From contig JAPOVX010000207.1 in assembly GCA_026707935.1 (NCBI GenBank), forward strand, positions 12,274 to 73,545: DNA of 61,272 nucleotides, written 5' to 3'. How positions within the stretch are numbered: position 1 is the stretch's first letter; each line of letters opens with the position of its first letter. Shown in pieces: positions 18,257 to 26,968 of the stretch. The position numbers and the translations under genes are program-made. The notes under the pieces were generated by a model. That model worked only from the letters and a program-made list of their open reading frames with translations, had not been told where the DNA came from and ran no database searches. Source of the stretch: Paracoccaceae bacterium (GTDB lineage Bacteria; Pseudomonadota; Alphaproteobacteria; Rhodobacterales; Rhodobacteraceae).

Positions 18257-20215
18257 ATGCCCCGACAACTAGTTCTTTGCGATTGCGAAGGTACGCAAAC
18301 CGTCGACCGGGAACTTCTCGAGAACAAGTGTGGCGTCTCCTGTTCGCGAGTCCATACGGCGCTATGTACGCGGGAGATTTCGGCGGCGGCAGATCTCATG
18401 GGCAAGGGAGATTCGATTTTTGCTTGCCAGCAAGAAACCGCGGTCTTCGACGAGTTGGCCGCGGAACTTGACGTCGAACCGCCACGCTATGTTGACATTC
18501 GGGACCGGGCCGGCTGGACGGCCGACAGTTCGGCAGCTGGCCCGAAGATGGCTGCAATCATGGCCGATGCGTTGCTGGAGGTACCGCCCGTCAAGTCGAT
18601 CGACGTCCAGTCGGAGGGACTCTGCCTGATCCTGGGTTCACCGGACGTGGCATTCCCTGCGGCCCTGCAACTTTGCGAGGTTCTCGGGGTGACCGTTCTG
18701 GTGGAGGGGAACGCAGACATTCCACCCGACCGCCGGTTTGAGGTCGTTCGAGGCGAGCTTTCCGGGGCGAGCGGAAGCCTGGGAAATTTCAAGGTCCGCA
18801 TTCGCAACCTGCAACAGCTGCAGCCGGGCGGACGGGGTGATTTCGTTCTGGGCGTACCCGTTTCGAGCGGTCAATCGGAATGCGACCTGATCCTGGACCT
18901 GAGCGGGAAACCGCCGCTGTTCCCTGCACCGGGAAAACGGGAGGGTTACCTGCGGGCAGACCCGGGCGACCCGCTCGCCGTTCAGCGCGTCGTCTTCGAG
19001 ATATCGCACCTGACCGGGATGTTCGAACAACCGCTTTACGTCAGTTTCGATCAGCATCTCTGTGCGCACTCGCGTGCGCAGAAAACCGCCTGCACGCGTT
19101 GCCTGGATACCTGCCCGACAGGCGCGATTTCATCGGCCGGCGATCACGTGGCCGTCGATCCGATGATCTGTGCCGGTTGCGGTGCCTGTTCGTCCGTCTG
19201 TCCGTCCGGAGCCGTTTCCTACGAACTCCCCCCGGCAGAGTTCCTGTTTCGCCGTCTTGAAACCCTGTCGCGCGTATTCCGTGATGCCGGCGGCGGGCAG
19301 CCCCGTCTGCTTGTTCATGACGAAGACCATGGCTCTGAAATGATCTCGCTCTGCGCACGCTACGGTCGCGGGCTTCCTTCTTCCGTCATCCCGCTGGCAA
19401 TCGAATCGATCACGTGTTTCGGTCACGCGGAAATGTTGGCAGCTGTAGCGACGGGGTTCGCGTCGGTAGACCTGCTGGTTTCTCCGCGCACGGAACGGGG
19501 TGTCCTTGAACGCGAATGCGCGCTTGCGCTCGCGATCATGGACCAGCCGCGCGTTCGAATGCTCGATGTCCACGATCCGGAGGCACTGTCGGATGTCCTT
19601 TTCGGGTTCGAGGCGGCCGAACCCGTTGCGGATACGGTGTTTCCGCTCGGCGGGCGCCGCGAGGTCACCCGAATCTCGGCAAAAGCACTGAATCCGGACA
19701 TGGATGAACCGATCGCGCTTCCCGAAGGAGCGCCATACGGTGCGATCGTCGTGGACACGGAAGCCTGTACGCTGTGCCTTTCATGTGCGTCGCTGTGCCC
19801 GTCCGGAGCGATCGGTGACAACCCAGAACTCCCGCAACTCCGATTCCAGGAGGACGCCTGTCTCCAATGCGGATTGTGCGCCAATATCTGTCCGGAAAAC
19901 GCCATTACGCTCCAGCCTCAACTCGACCTCAGTGACGCTGCGCTTGGGCAACGGGTTGTGAAAGAGGAAGAGCCGTATTCCTGCATCGAATGTGGCGCGC
20001 CGTTTGGCGTCAAGTCCACGGTCGAGAGAATCGTGTCCAGGCTGGAAGGCAAGCATTCGATGTTTACGGCTTCCGATGCCGGTCGCCTGATCCGGATGTG
20101 TGACGACTGCCGCATCAAGGCGCAGTATCATTCTCGGGAAAATCCGATGCAGATGGGCGAGCGCCCTATTGTTCGAACGACTGCAGACTACATGAACGGA
20201 AAGGGCCGGAACTGA
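18257..20215 (+). CDS. Large multi-cluster 4Fe-4S protein of the formate dehydrogenase locus
   Basis: 652 residues, no signal peptide or membrane helix. The N-terminus has a Cys-rich start (L-C-D-C-E-G, then K-C-G-V-S-C). Around residue 275 there is C-T-R-C-L-D-T-C-P followed by C-A-G-C-G-A-C-S-S-V-C-P, an 8-Cys double-cluster ferredoxin domain. A second pair occurs around 510-550 (C-T-L-C-L-S-C-A-S-L-C-P and C-L-Q-C-G-L-C-A-N-I-C-P). A zinc-ribbon-like C-I-E-C-G near 590 pairs with C-D-D-C near 620. This architecture accompanies alphaproteobacterial fdh clusters. It is likely a cytoplasmic electron hub or a maturation factor, but the reaction is unknown. GAGGA lies only one or two bases before the ATG, which is tight. 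Confidence 0.88.
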   Translation: MPRQLVLCDCEGTQTVDRELLENKCGVSCSRVHTALCTREISAAADLMGKGDSIFACQQETAVFDELAAELDVEPPRYVDIRDRAGWTADSSAAGPKMAAIMADALLEVPPVKSIDVQSEGLCLILGSPDVAFPAALQLCEVLGVTVLVEGNADIPPDRRFEVVRGELSGASGSLGNFKVRIRNLQQLQPGGRGDFVLGVPVSSGQSECDLILDLSGKPPLFPAPGKREGYLRADPGDPLAVQRVVFEISHLTGMFEQPLYVSFDQHLCAHSRAQKTACTRCLDTCPTGAISSAGDHVAVDPMICAGCGACSSVCPSGAVSYELPPAEFLFRRLETLSRVFRDAGGGQPRLLVHDEDHGSEMISLCARYGRGLPSSVIPLAIESITCFGHAEMLAAVATGFASVDLLVSPRTERGVLERECALALAIMDQPRVRMLDVHDPEALSDVLFGFEAAEPVADTVFPLGGRREVTRISAKALNPDMDEPIALPEGAPYGAIVVDTEACTLCLSCASLCPSGAIGDNPELPQLRFQEDACLQCGLCANICPENAITLQPQLDLSDAALGQRVVKEEEPYSCIECGAPFGVKSTVERIVSRLEGKHSMFTASDAGRLIRMCDDCRIKAQYHSRENPMQMGERPIVRTTADYMNGKGRN

Positions 20216-20236
20216 ATTCTGCGTTCCGCCGCCGCG

Positions 20237-21103
20237 TTACTGCATTCGGACGGGCGCACCGAGATCTGCCGGTTCCATGCGGCTCACGTAGGCCAGGATC
20301 GCTTCCAGGTCTTCTATCGTTATCTCCAAGGGGACGATCGGTGGTGGCCGGGAGATATCGAATGGTTCCGTTATTCCCTCGATCTGAGTGAAGGACGGAT
20401 GGGGGTTTCGGGCAAAAAACGACTGGAATCGTTCAAGCCAGCTTTCGTTCGCCCTGAGGGCGCCGAACGACGGCGTCGAACCCAACCCGGCCATGCGGTT
20501 TGACTCGTTGATGACGTGACAACGGCCGCAATGGGTCAGTGAGAGTTTTTCGCCGAGGAGCGCGTTGCCCGGCAGGGATTCGTCCGCCACCTCTTCAATC
20601 GCCGCCTCCGCCGGAACAAAGGCCTGGCCGCCTTCGGGCTGGAAGGCAGCGATCGTTCGTCGTCCGGTTTCCGAAACCAGCCAGTCAATGAAAGTCTGCA
20701 CGTGGCTGGTTCTGCCATCGGCGAGCACAACCGCAACATAATCAAAGGTGCGCGCATTTGTTCTGTGATGGAACACCGGGGTCCGTTCCATGGCCGGTCT
20801 AAGATTACCGGCGCCACTTTCGCCGCCGGTGTCGACGATGAACCAGATTTCGTCAGGTGCCGGCGCCGAAAAATCGGCCATTGGGTCAGCGACGGGCGAA
20901 TGCGTAACCTCGATGCCGGTCTTGAACTTGAACCGCGGCAGAATGTGCATGAGGAGTCCCGCGTCCGCCAGGGAACCGGGCGACAATAGCCTGACGGCCT
21001 TGTCCTCGGCCAGCCCCGGACCTGACGGCGTTAGTGAAAATGCGAACGAGAAGAACGCCGCGGCGGCTGCGACCGGCATTCGGTAGAGAATTCGAAGTAG
21101 CAT
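20237..21103 (-). CDS. Fusion of a truncated periplasmic binding protein and cytochrome c
   Basis: 288 residues with a signal peptide (about 1-32, A-x-A-like site near L-A-E). Residues 35-170 look like parts of an ABC-type molybdate/tungstate or iron-binding protein (A-V-R-L-L-S-P-G-S-L-A-D-A-G, T-F-I-D-W-L-V-S-E-T-G-R-R-T-I-A-A-F). Residues 185-288 form a class I cytochrome c domain with C192-G-R-C195-H196. The periplasm is therefore the site of action. It sits among FDH accessory genes and is oriented against them, 21 bp after the large ferredoxin gene. It could carry electrons from or to the periplasmic FDH, or sense the oxyanion needed for the cofactor. ATG 21079 is another possible start. 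Confidence 0.85.
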   Translation of the reverse strand: MLLRILYRMPVAAAAAFFSFAFSLTPSGPGLAEDKAVRLLSPGSLADAGLLMHILPRFKFKTGIEVTHSPVADPMADFSAPAPDEIWFIVDTGGESGAGNLRPAMERTPVFHHRTNARTFDYVAVVLADGRTSHVQTFIDWLVSETGRRTIAAFQPEGGQAFVPAEAAIEEVADESLPGNALLGEKLSLTHCGRCHVINESNRMAGLGSTPSFGALRANESWLERFQSFFARNPHPSFTQIEGITEPFDISRPPPIVPLEITIEDLEAILAYVSRMEPADLGAPVRMQ

Positions 21104-21404
21104 TCGGCAGACTTGTCCCAGAGCGTAATCCCGGTCTGACTAATCCGTACAGGTGACGGCCGATTGTCCTGATGTACGGGAATCATTAAGTCCCGGGGAG
21201 TGGCCCGTCAATATCACCGCCACGACTCCACGCCACCGGCCCCTCAAACCCGGGTGAGCGATTGGGGAATCCCCTTCGGAGCGGTTATTTTGAGAATTTC
21301 GGGCTCCGCATTCCTTGAAATCGCCAGCAGGCGGCTGTTCTGTCTCGACTTTCGCGAGGTCGACACTATGTTGCCGGGTTATCCATCGACATCCGGAGGG
21401 CTTA
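21104..21404. promoter_or_regulatory. Divergent intergenic region, cytochrome c fusion / DUF6494
   Basis: About 300 bases between divergent genes; promoters for both are expected. No gene recognised. GGAGGG at 21394-21400 is the ribosome binding site of the DUF6494 gene. Confidence 0.4.
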
Positions 21405-21605
21405 ATGAGCGAAGAATTCAACATGACCATGCGCAAGTATCTCAAACGGGTAGGCGTGACGTCTCAGCAGGCAATCGAAGCCGCGATGAGAGAAGCGGGA
21501 CCGGGACGAACCTCGGGCCGGGAATTCTCTGCTCGTGTCGTGCTCACGATTGACGATCTCGAGCTTGAACATGTGGTAGAAGGGCAAATTGTCGGACCTG
21601 ACTGA
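21405..21605 (+). CDS. DUF6494-family small protein
   Basis: 66 residues from ATG 21405, with GGAGGG five bases upstream. The sequence M-S-E-E-F-N-M-T-M-R-K-Y-L-K-x-V-G-V-T-S-Q-Q-A-I-E and the ending L-T-I-D-D-L-E-L-E-H fit the small DUF6494 family, which accompanies fdh clusters. Soluble, no cysteines, unknown function. It ends two bases before the Mrp gene and is almost certainly co-transcribed with it. Confidence 0.88.
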   Translation: MSEEFNMTMRKYLKRVGVTSQQAIEAAMREAGPGRTSGREFSARVVLTIDDLELEHVVEGQIVGPD

Positions 21606-21607
21606 TC

Positions 21608-22675
21608 ATGACCGCGGATCGAAAAACCGTCATTGAGGTGCTGTCCGGGATTGTCGATCCCGCGGTTGGCAAGGACATCTGGAATCTTGGTCTGGTTCGC
21701 GCCCTGAGCGTTGAAGGCGGCTCGGTTCGTTTTGTGCTTGAGGTCGAGCCGGACAGGGCAAAGGATCTCGAACAGGTACGGCAGGCAGCAGAGAAGGCGG
21801 TCGGCGACCTGCCGGGCGTGGACAGCGTTTCGGCGGTCATGACTGCCCACTCCAAGAGTCCCCCGCCGCCCGACCTCGGGGGCAGAACTGCGGCGCAGCA
21901 GCAGGGTCCGGCAAGCATCGCCGGAGTCGACAGAATCCTGGCAATTGCCTCTGGTAAGGGCGGAGTCGGAAAATCGACTGTCGCGGCCAACCTGGCCGTG
22001 GCGCTTGCAGTTGCCGGCCGTCGGGTGGGTCTGCTCGACGCCGATGTCTACGGACCTTCGCAGCCGAGGATGCTCGGCGTTTCCGGCCGGCCGGCGTCTC
22101 CTGACGGAAAAATCATCCTGCCGCTCCGGAACCATGGCGTAACCTTGATGTCTATCGGTCTCATGGTTCGCGAGGATGAGGCGGTCGTCTGGAGAGGTCC
22201 CATGCTGATGGGCGCGTTGCAGCAAATGCTGAATCAGGTTCAGTGGGGTCAGCTCGACGTGCTTATCGTCGATCTGCCTCCCGGGACGGGCGATGTTCAG
22301 ATGACGCTGACGCAAAAGGCCGAGGTCACGGGCGCGCTCGTTGTGTCCACACCTCAGGACGTAGCCCTGATAGATGCTCGTAAAGCATTGAATATGTTTG
22401 CTAAAATGAATACACCGGTTGCCGGGTTGATAGAAAACATGTCCACCCACATTTGTTCGAATTGTGGCCACGAAGAGCATGTGTTTGGCCATGGCGGTGT
22501 TCGGGCAGAGGCCGATCGTCTGGGATTGCCACTTCTGGCCGAAATTCCATTGCACCTTGACATCCGTCGTGCCTCTGACGGAGGAACGCCGGTCGTGATT
22601 TCCAGCCCGGGGTCATCCCAGGCAGGTGTTTTTCACGGCCTCGCGGACAAGCTCGTCGGCCAGGGACTTGGTTGA
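21608..22675 (+). CDS. mrp: Mrp/ApbC-type iron-sulfur cluster carrier ATPase
   Basis: 355 residues. An N-terminal MIP18 (DUF59) domain (1-80) is followed by a deviant P-loop G116-K-G-G-V-G-K-S123, then D-A-D-V-Y-G-P-S, and a C-S-N-C metal-binding pair near residue 282. These are the marks of bacterial Mrp/NBP35 proteins, which bind and transfer 4Fe-4S clusters in the cytoplasm. Here it lies between fdh accessory genes, so it may serve the many clusters of FdhA, FdhB and the large ferredoxin. It overlaps the next gene by one base. Confidence 0.95.
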   Translation: MTADRKTVIEVLSGIVDPAVGKDIWNLGLVRALSVEGGSVRFVLEVEPDRAKDLEQVRQAAEKAVGDLPGVDSVSAVMTAHSKSPPPPDLGGRTAAQQQGPASIAGVDRILAIASGKGGVGKSTVAANLAVALAVAGRRVGLLDADVYGPSQPRMLGVSGRPASPDGKIILPLRNHGVTLMSIGLMVREDEAVVWRGPMLMGALQQMLNQVQWGQLDVLIVDLPPGTGDVQMTLTQKAEVTGALVVSTPQDVALIDARKALNMFAKMNTPVAGLIENMSTHICSNCGHEEHVFGHGGVRAEADRLGLPLLAEIPLHLDIRRASDGGTPVVISSPGSSQAGVFHGLADKLVGQGLG

Positions 22676-23394
22676 TGACCCCTGGCCCGGACCCCGTACT
22701 GCCGCCGCTCCTGACCCCGGTGGCGGTTTCCGCCGCGGTTGACCCTTTCGAAAAGGCCGTTTCAATGGCGTCGCTAGGCTGCGACGCCGGGACAGTCGTC
22801 CATGGTGTCTTCGTCGATCGATTGCGCGCATCGATCATCTTTGGACCGGAACACGTACTGGAGGACGCGATGGCGATGTGGTGCGCGTGCGGTGTCGGTT
22901 TCAGCAATGCCCTCGGCGCGCTCGCGCCTCCGGAGGTCGCGGTTCACCTGGAGTGGAGCGGAGGAATACGGGTTAATGGCGCGTCCTGCGGGAAACTTCG
23001 GGCAAGCGCATCGACGAGGGACCCTTCGCTCGAGCCTGACTGGCTTGTGATCGGGATTGAAATCCCGTTTATCCTGGTCGCCGAATCTCCCGGGATCACC
23101 CCTGACCAAACGGCGCTTTACCTTGAAGGCTGCGGTGACGTCGACCCCACCATGTTGCTTGAATCCTGGGCGCGGCATACCCTGTCATGGGTCAACAGGT
23201 GGCTGGAGGACGGCAATGCTCCACTCCATTCGGAATGGCGGTCCATGGCCCATGACATGGGGGAGACCATGTCGCTGAACTATGATGGAGAGGAAATCTC
23301 CGGTATCTTCGTCGGAATCGACGAGCGGTTCGGAATGCTGGTCAGGACGACCGGGGATACGCGCCTGTTGCCGCTCTCCGGACTCCTGGAATAG
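22675..23394 (+). CDS. Biotin/lipoate protein ligase-like protein (DUF4444 type)
   Basis: 239 residues. The body resembles the BPL/LplA catalytic fold, with V-H-L-E-W-S-G-G-I-R-V-N-G-A-S-C-G-K-L (the ligase-type W-P-N-D-I..K equivalent is altered) and G-I-E-I-P-F. The C-terminus matches the DUF4444 add-on (G-I-F-V-G-I-D-E-R-F-G-M-L). These proteins recur in alphaproteobacterial fdh clusters. Whether it still ligates a cofactor is unknown. It starts within the Mrp stop (TGATGA region), giving translational coupling; a TTG three bases upstream is less likely. Confidence 0.85.
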   Translation: MTPGPDPVLPPLLTPVAVSAAVDPFEKAVSMASLGCDAGTVVHGVFVDRLRASIIFGPEHVLEDAMAMWCACGVGFSNALGALAPPEVAVHLEWSGGIRVNGASCGKLRASASTRDPSLEPDWLVIGIEIPFILVAESPGITPDQTALYLEGCGDVDPTMLLESWARHTLSWVNRWLEDGNAPLHSEWRSMAHDMGETMSLNYDGEEISGIFVGIDERFGMLVRTTGDTRLLPLSGLLE

Positions 23395-23407
23395 GCTGGA
23401 TGCTCAA

Positions 23408-23884
23408 TTGAATCTTGCCCGCACAATTCGGTTTGATGAAAGCGACGACAATGTCTTTCATCGTGCGGCCCAGCCGGGCGAATGGGCAATTAGCGGCGGG
23501 TTCGAGTTTTCGAACTGGACCGATGATGACCTGGCCGGAAAGTCCCGGCAGGCATTTACCAATGGTTGGCTGGGCCTTGACAGTTTTGGCAGGGCATCGC
23601 TCGTTTCGGTGACCCGCATCGAGCCGGCCGAATTCGAAGCCCTTGTGAAACGCCTTGCCGAGCATTTCGTCGAAATCTACGGTGCGCCTTCGGTGGAAGC
23701 GGCTTTGCCGGTGTCCAGGGAGGAACTCAATCACATGCAGGATCTTTGTGACGATCAGTCGTCAAATGATGTCCTGGTCGTTTACCGGGAGTTGACGGAT
23801 TCAGGCGTGCGCGAACAATTTCGTTCCATCCGGGCAACCGAAGCGGATTTGATGCAGGTCGCCGTCCACGGATCGATCGAGTGA
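23408..23884 (+). CDS. DUF6505-like protein of the formate dehydrogenase locus
   Basis: 158 residues if started at TTG 23408, just 13 bp after the preceding stop. The start N-L-A-R-T-I-R-F-D-E-S-D-x-N-V-F and the central F-x-N-W.. and E-A-L-V-K-R-L-A-E-H-F-V-x-Y-G-A-P segments fit the DUF6505 family that ends this accessory operon in other Alphaproteobacteria. No cofactor motif, signal or membrane helix. No ATG is available nearby in frame and the Shine-Dalgarno is weak, so the start is uncertain. Role unknown. Confidence 0.78.
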   Translation: MNLARTIRFDESDDNVFHRAAQPGEWAISGGFEFSNWTDDDLAGKSRQAFTNGWLGLDSFGRASLVSVTRIEPAEFEALVKRLAEHFVEIYGAPSVEAALPVSREELNHMQDLCDDQSSNDVLVVYRELTDSGVREQFRSIRATEADLMQVAVHGSIE

Positions 23885-24170
23885 CGGGCATGCACGGGAT
23901 TTCGCTCGGCAGGCCGGTCCTGGAGCCATGATCTCCTGCCGCCTGACGACGATACGCGGTACCTGGTTGCCGGGCGCATGATTCAGCCAGGAGTCTCACT
24001 CAAACGTCCGGTTTCGACCTCGGTTCCGATCCGGGAAACCGCGGTGCGTGTCGAATCCAGGCGCAGGCAGGCTTCTGCCGGAGATCCGCGCGGCCGGTTA
24101 CGCCTTGCTCCCCCCGGTTTATGCCGATTCGGGCCCGGAACGGCCTCATCCGGGGTCGCGGGCTGATCAA

Positions 24171-25310
24171 ATGGGCGCCAGTATCGTCCTGCTCGGTACA
24201 TTCGAGACCAAGGCCGAAGAACTCCTTGAGCTGGAATCTGCACTCATCGCTGAAGGTCTCGAGGTGACAAGGATGGACCTGTCGCTCGAGTCCGGTGAAA
24301 CGTCAATGCCGGCGGATGCAAAACTGGCTCGAATGAAAGACAGGGCGGAGAACGCGGCGAAAGCGGTTTCGAAAGACATGCCGGCGGCCGTGATTGGGGT
24401 CGGAGGGGGCACGGGAAGCGAGATGGTGCTGCAGGCGATGCGACCTCTCCCGCTGGACCTGCCGAAGTTCCTGGTCACGACCTTGCCGTTCGACCCGAGG
24501 GGCAATGTGGCGGATTGTCCGGTCACGCTGATCCCGTCGCCCTGTGACATCCAGGGAGTGAATTCGACGCTTCGACAGTTATTCGCCCGGACCGCGGCGA
24601 TGGTTGCCAGTGTCGTTGACGAGCGGATCCGCCGGATCGGGCGACACAAGGGAATCGCGGTTTCGCTGCTTGGGGTCACGCAGGCGGCCGGGGCAAGAGC
24701 CATACGACTGCTGCGGGCTGCCGGACACGAAACATCAACATTCCATGCGTCGGGATTCGGCGGCGCAGCGCTGGTACGATTCGCCCGAGAGGGGATGTTC
24801 GAAGGAATGATCGATCTGACGGTCAACGAAATCGTCCGCATGCATATCGCGGGAGCCCATACGCCGATGCCCGAGCGATTCACCTGTGGCCGTGATCTTC
24901 CCCGCATAGTTGTTCCGGGCGCGCTCAACTTCCTGGATGCCGGCTCTCCGGGGACGCTGCGCCGGTCCTGGCGCGTACGTGCCCATTATTGCCATTCCAG
25001 CCATTTCACCCATGTCAAGCTGAACGAGAGCGAAATCGTCAGGGCGGCGCGTGCGTTGGCGACCGATCTGAACTGCTCGAGAGCGCATTGCGAGATCCTC
25101 CTGCCAATGGGAGGATTTTCCAGTGAAGATCGTCCCGGGGGCGCGATCGAAGACCCGGGATTGCGAGAATGCGCGGCAGAGGTATTTGAGAAAGAGGCAA
25201 CTGCGTTCGAGGTCACGCGCATGCCTGACCACATCAATTCGCCCGAAGTGGCGACAAGGGCGGTTGCCCGGCTCTTGGCTAGGCTGCCATCGGGAGACTC
25301 GAAACCATGA
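24171..25310 (+). CDS. Tm-1-like ATP-binding protein (UPF0261)
   Basis: 379 residues. The Tm-1 N-domain signature starts at once (G-A-S-I-V-L-L-G-T-F-E-T-K-A-E-E), with G-V-G-G-G-T-G-S near residue 75 and P-C-D-I-Q-G-V-N-S. It corresponds to the conserved N-terminal part of the Tm-1 family; bacterial members are often found near class II aldolases and sugar-acid genes. Molecular activity is undefined. ATG 24171 begins exactly at the domain; residues further upstream in frame are arginine-rich and unlikely. It overlaps the next aldolase gene by four bases and heads the carbohydrate cluster up to 31 kb. Confidence 0.85.
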   Translation: MGASIVLLGTFETKAEELLELESALIAEGLEVTRMDLSLESGETSMPADAKLARMKDRAENAAKAVSKDMPAAVIGVGGGTGSEMVLQAMRPLPLDLPKFLVTTLPFDPRGNVADCPVTLIPSPCDIQGVNSTLRQLFARTAAMVASVVDERIRRIGRHKGIAVSLLGVTQAAGARAIRLLRAAGHETSTFHASGFGGAALVRFAREGMFEGMIDLTVNEIVRMHIAGAHTPMPERFTCGRDLPRIVVPGALNFLDAGSPGTLRRSWRVRAHYCHSSHFTHVKLNESEIVRAARALATDLNCSRAHCEILLPMGGFSSEDRPGGAIEDPGLRECAAEVFEKEATAFEVTRMPDHINSPEVATRAVARLLARLPSGDSKP

Positions 25311-26002
25311 CTGATTCACCTGACCCGGACGACATCACGGCCAGAATGGACGAATTGGCCGCGACCGCGAGGCGGTGTTTCGACCTGAGGTTACAGACGA
25401 ATGCCGGGGGCAACCTTTCGGTCAGGCTGAAGTCGCGGGACGCCATCGTGATCAAGCCGTCCGGCGTGGGATTCCGCGAGTGTGCCCGTGAGAACCTCCA
25501 GGTGGTGATGCTCGACGGGACCGTTCTATCGTCGTCCGCGCACCTGAAACCGTCTAAGGACCTGGAGTTCCATCTCGAGATCTACCGTCGGCGACGTGAC
25601 ATCAATGCCATCGTTCATTGCCACAGTCCCTGGGCAACCGGATATGCAAGCGCTGGCATGGAAATACCATGTCTGACGGTGCAGGCAGTCGAAAAAATCG
25701 GCAGGTTGCCGCTAATCCCGTTAACCGAGAACCTCGGTCCGCAAACGGCCGCGATGATAGGCCCGGTTTTCGAGGACCACGGAATCAGGGGAGCGGTCCT
25801 CGCCAATCATGGAACCGTTGGGGTTGGCGCGTCGCTTGCGGAAGCGCAATACCTTGCAGAAATCATCGAGGAGACCGCCCACATTGCCTTCGTCCGGGAC
25901 ACGTTGCTCCTGTCGCGAGGGCGCCCGGCGTCCAGCGAACCACGATTCGGGACGGCAAGTGACGAACAGGCCGTATCTTCCGTCGAATCACAAGACAGGT
26001 AG
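25307..26002 (+). CDS. Class II aldolase/adducin-family protein (1 of 3)
   Basis: 231 residues. The zinc site is visible as H-C-H near residue 104 and a later histidine in A-N-H-G-T, with Q-T-N-A-G-G-N-L-S-V-R near residue 31 and the catalytic-type K-D-L-E-F-H segment. Expected chemistry is aldol cleavage of a phosphorylated sugar or decarboxylation of a 3-oxo-tetronate phosphate (OtnC type). ATGA overlap with the Tm-1-like gene couples the two. The C-terminal 25 residues are polar and probably disordered. Confidence 0.88.
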   Translation: MTDSPDPDDITARMDELAATARRCFDLRLQTNAGGNLSVRLKSRDAIVIKPSGVGFRECARENLQVVMLDGTVLSSSAHLKPSKDLEFHLEIYRRRRDINAIVHCHSPWATGYASAGMEIPCLTVQAVEKIGRLPLIPLTENLGPQTAAMIGPVFEDHGIRGAVLANHGTVGVGASLAEAQYLAEIIEETAHIAFVRDTLLLSRGRPASSEPRFGTASDEQAVSSVESQDR

Positions 26003-26103
26003 GAATCGAAACCCGTGCCGTCATCAACACCATTCGATGTCTGGACTGTCGCGAGTTCACGACGCGCTCGATCGCAACAACCTATTTCGATGGCGGTGAA
26101 AGT

Positions 26104-26766
26104 ATGACGACCGTGGAGCGGGATTTACGGGTAGCGATTGTCGAGAACTGCATTCGGATGAATGCGAACGGCATCAACCAGGGTACATCGGGCAACATCT
26201 CGGCCCGGTTCGGAGACCGGATGCTGATATCGCCGTCTGCAATTCCATATGACCGAATGACTCCGGAAATGGTCGCCTCGATCCGGTTGGACGATCGGTC
26301 CGGCCGCTGGGACGGGCCGCTGAAACCGTCGACAGAGTGGCGCATGCATCAGACGCTGTTTCAGGGCAGGGACGATATCCACGCGATCGTTCATGCCCAT
26401 CCGACCTTTTGCACCGTGCTTGCAATGGCCCGAATGCCGATTCCTCCTTGCCATTACATGATTGCCGCGTTTGGCGGGAACACCATTCGGTGTGCCGATT
26501 ACGCCACCTTTGGAACAAGGAAACTCGCGGACTTCGCCCTGGCGGCAATGGACGGACGTACGGCCTGCCTCCTCGCCAATCATGGCATGATCTCGGTCGG
26601 TACGACACTTGACGAGGCAATGTGGCGCGCAACCGAACTCGAGACGATCGCCCGGCAGTACCATCATTCATTGCAGATCGGCGGACCCGCATTGTTGAGC
26701 GAGGCGGAGGTCGGTGAAACCATCGCGGCCTTTTCGGACTACGGAAACCATGCCGGCGACGGCTGA
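26104..26766 (+). CDS. Class II aldolase, L-fuculose-phosphate-aldolase-like (2 of 3)
   Basis: 220 residues. Pattern N-Q-G-T-S-G-N-I-S-A-R-F near residue 25, the zinc pair H-A-H in I-V-H-A-H-P-T-F, and L-A-N-H-G-M-I give a complete active site of the FucA/RhaD fold. S-E-W-R-M-H before the zinc pair supplies the catalytic acidic residue. It lies 101 bp after the first aldolase on the same strand. Substrate unknown, presumably a ketose 1-phosphate or a related keto acid. Confidence 0.9.
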   Translation: MTTVERDLRVAIVENCIRMNANGINQGTSGNISARFGDRMLISPSAIPYDRMTPEMVASIRLDDRSGRWDGPLKPSTEWRMHQTLFQGRDDIHAIVHAHPTFCTVLAMARMPIPPCHYMIAAFGGNTIRCADYATFGTRKLADFALAAMDGRTACLLANHGMISVGTTLDEAMWRATELETIARQYHHSLQIGGPALLSEAEVGETIAAFSDYGNHAGDG

Positions 26767-26968
26767 ATCCCGGGGAGTCGTGTCAACGGGCGGGCAGGGA
26801 CGAACCTTTTCGCCTTTCCGTCACGGGAGAATCGGGTTCACCGCGTTTGCGTTAACCGTACGTTGGGGCCGGGCGGACCGGAACCGGCACGGCCGGGCGG
26901 GATCGATGACCATATGCAAGAAGGCGTCGCCGGACGCCAGGACTGGACCAGTTTGAAAGGAATCGTGC

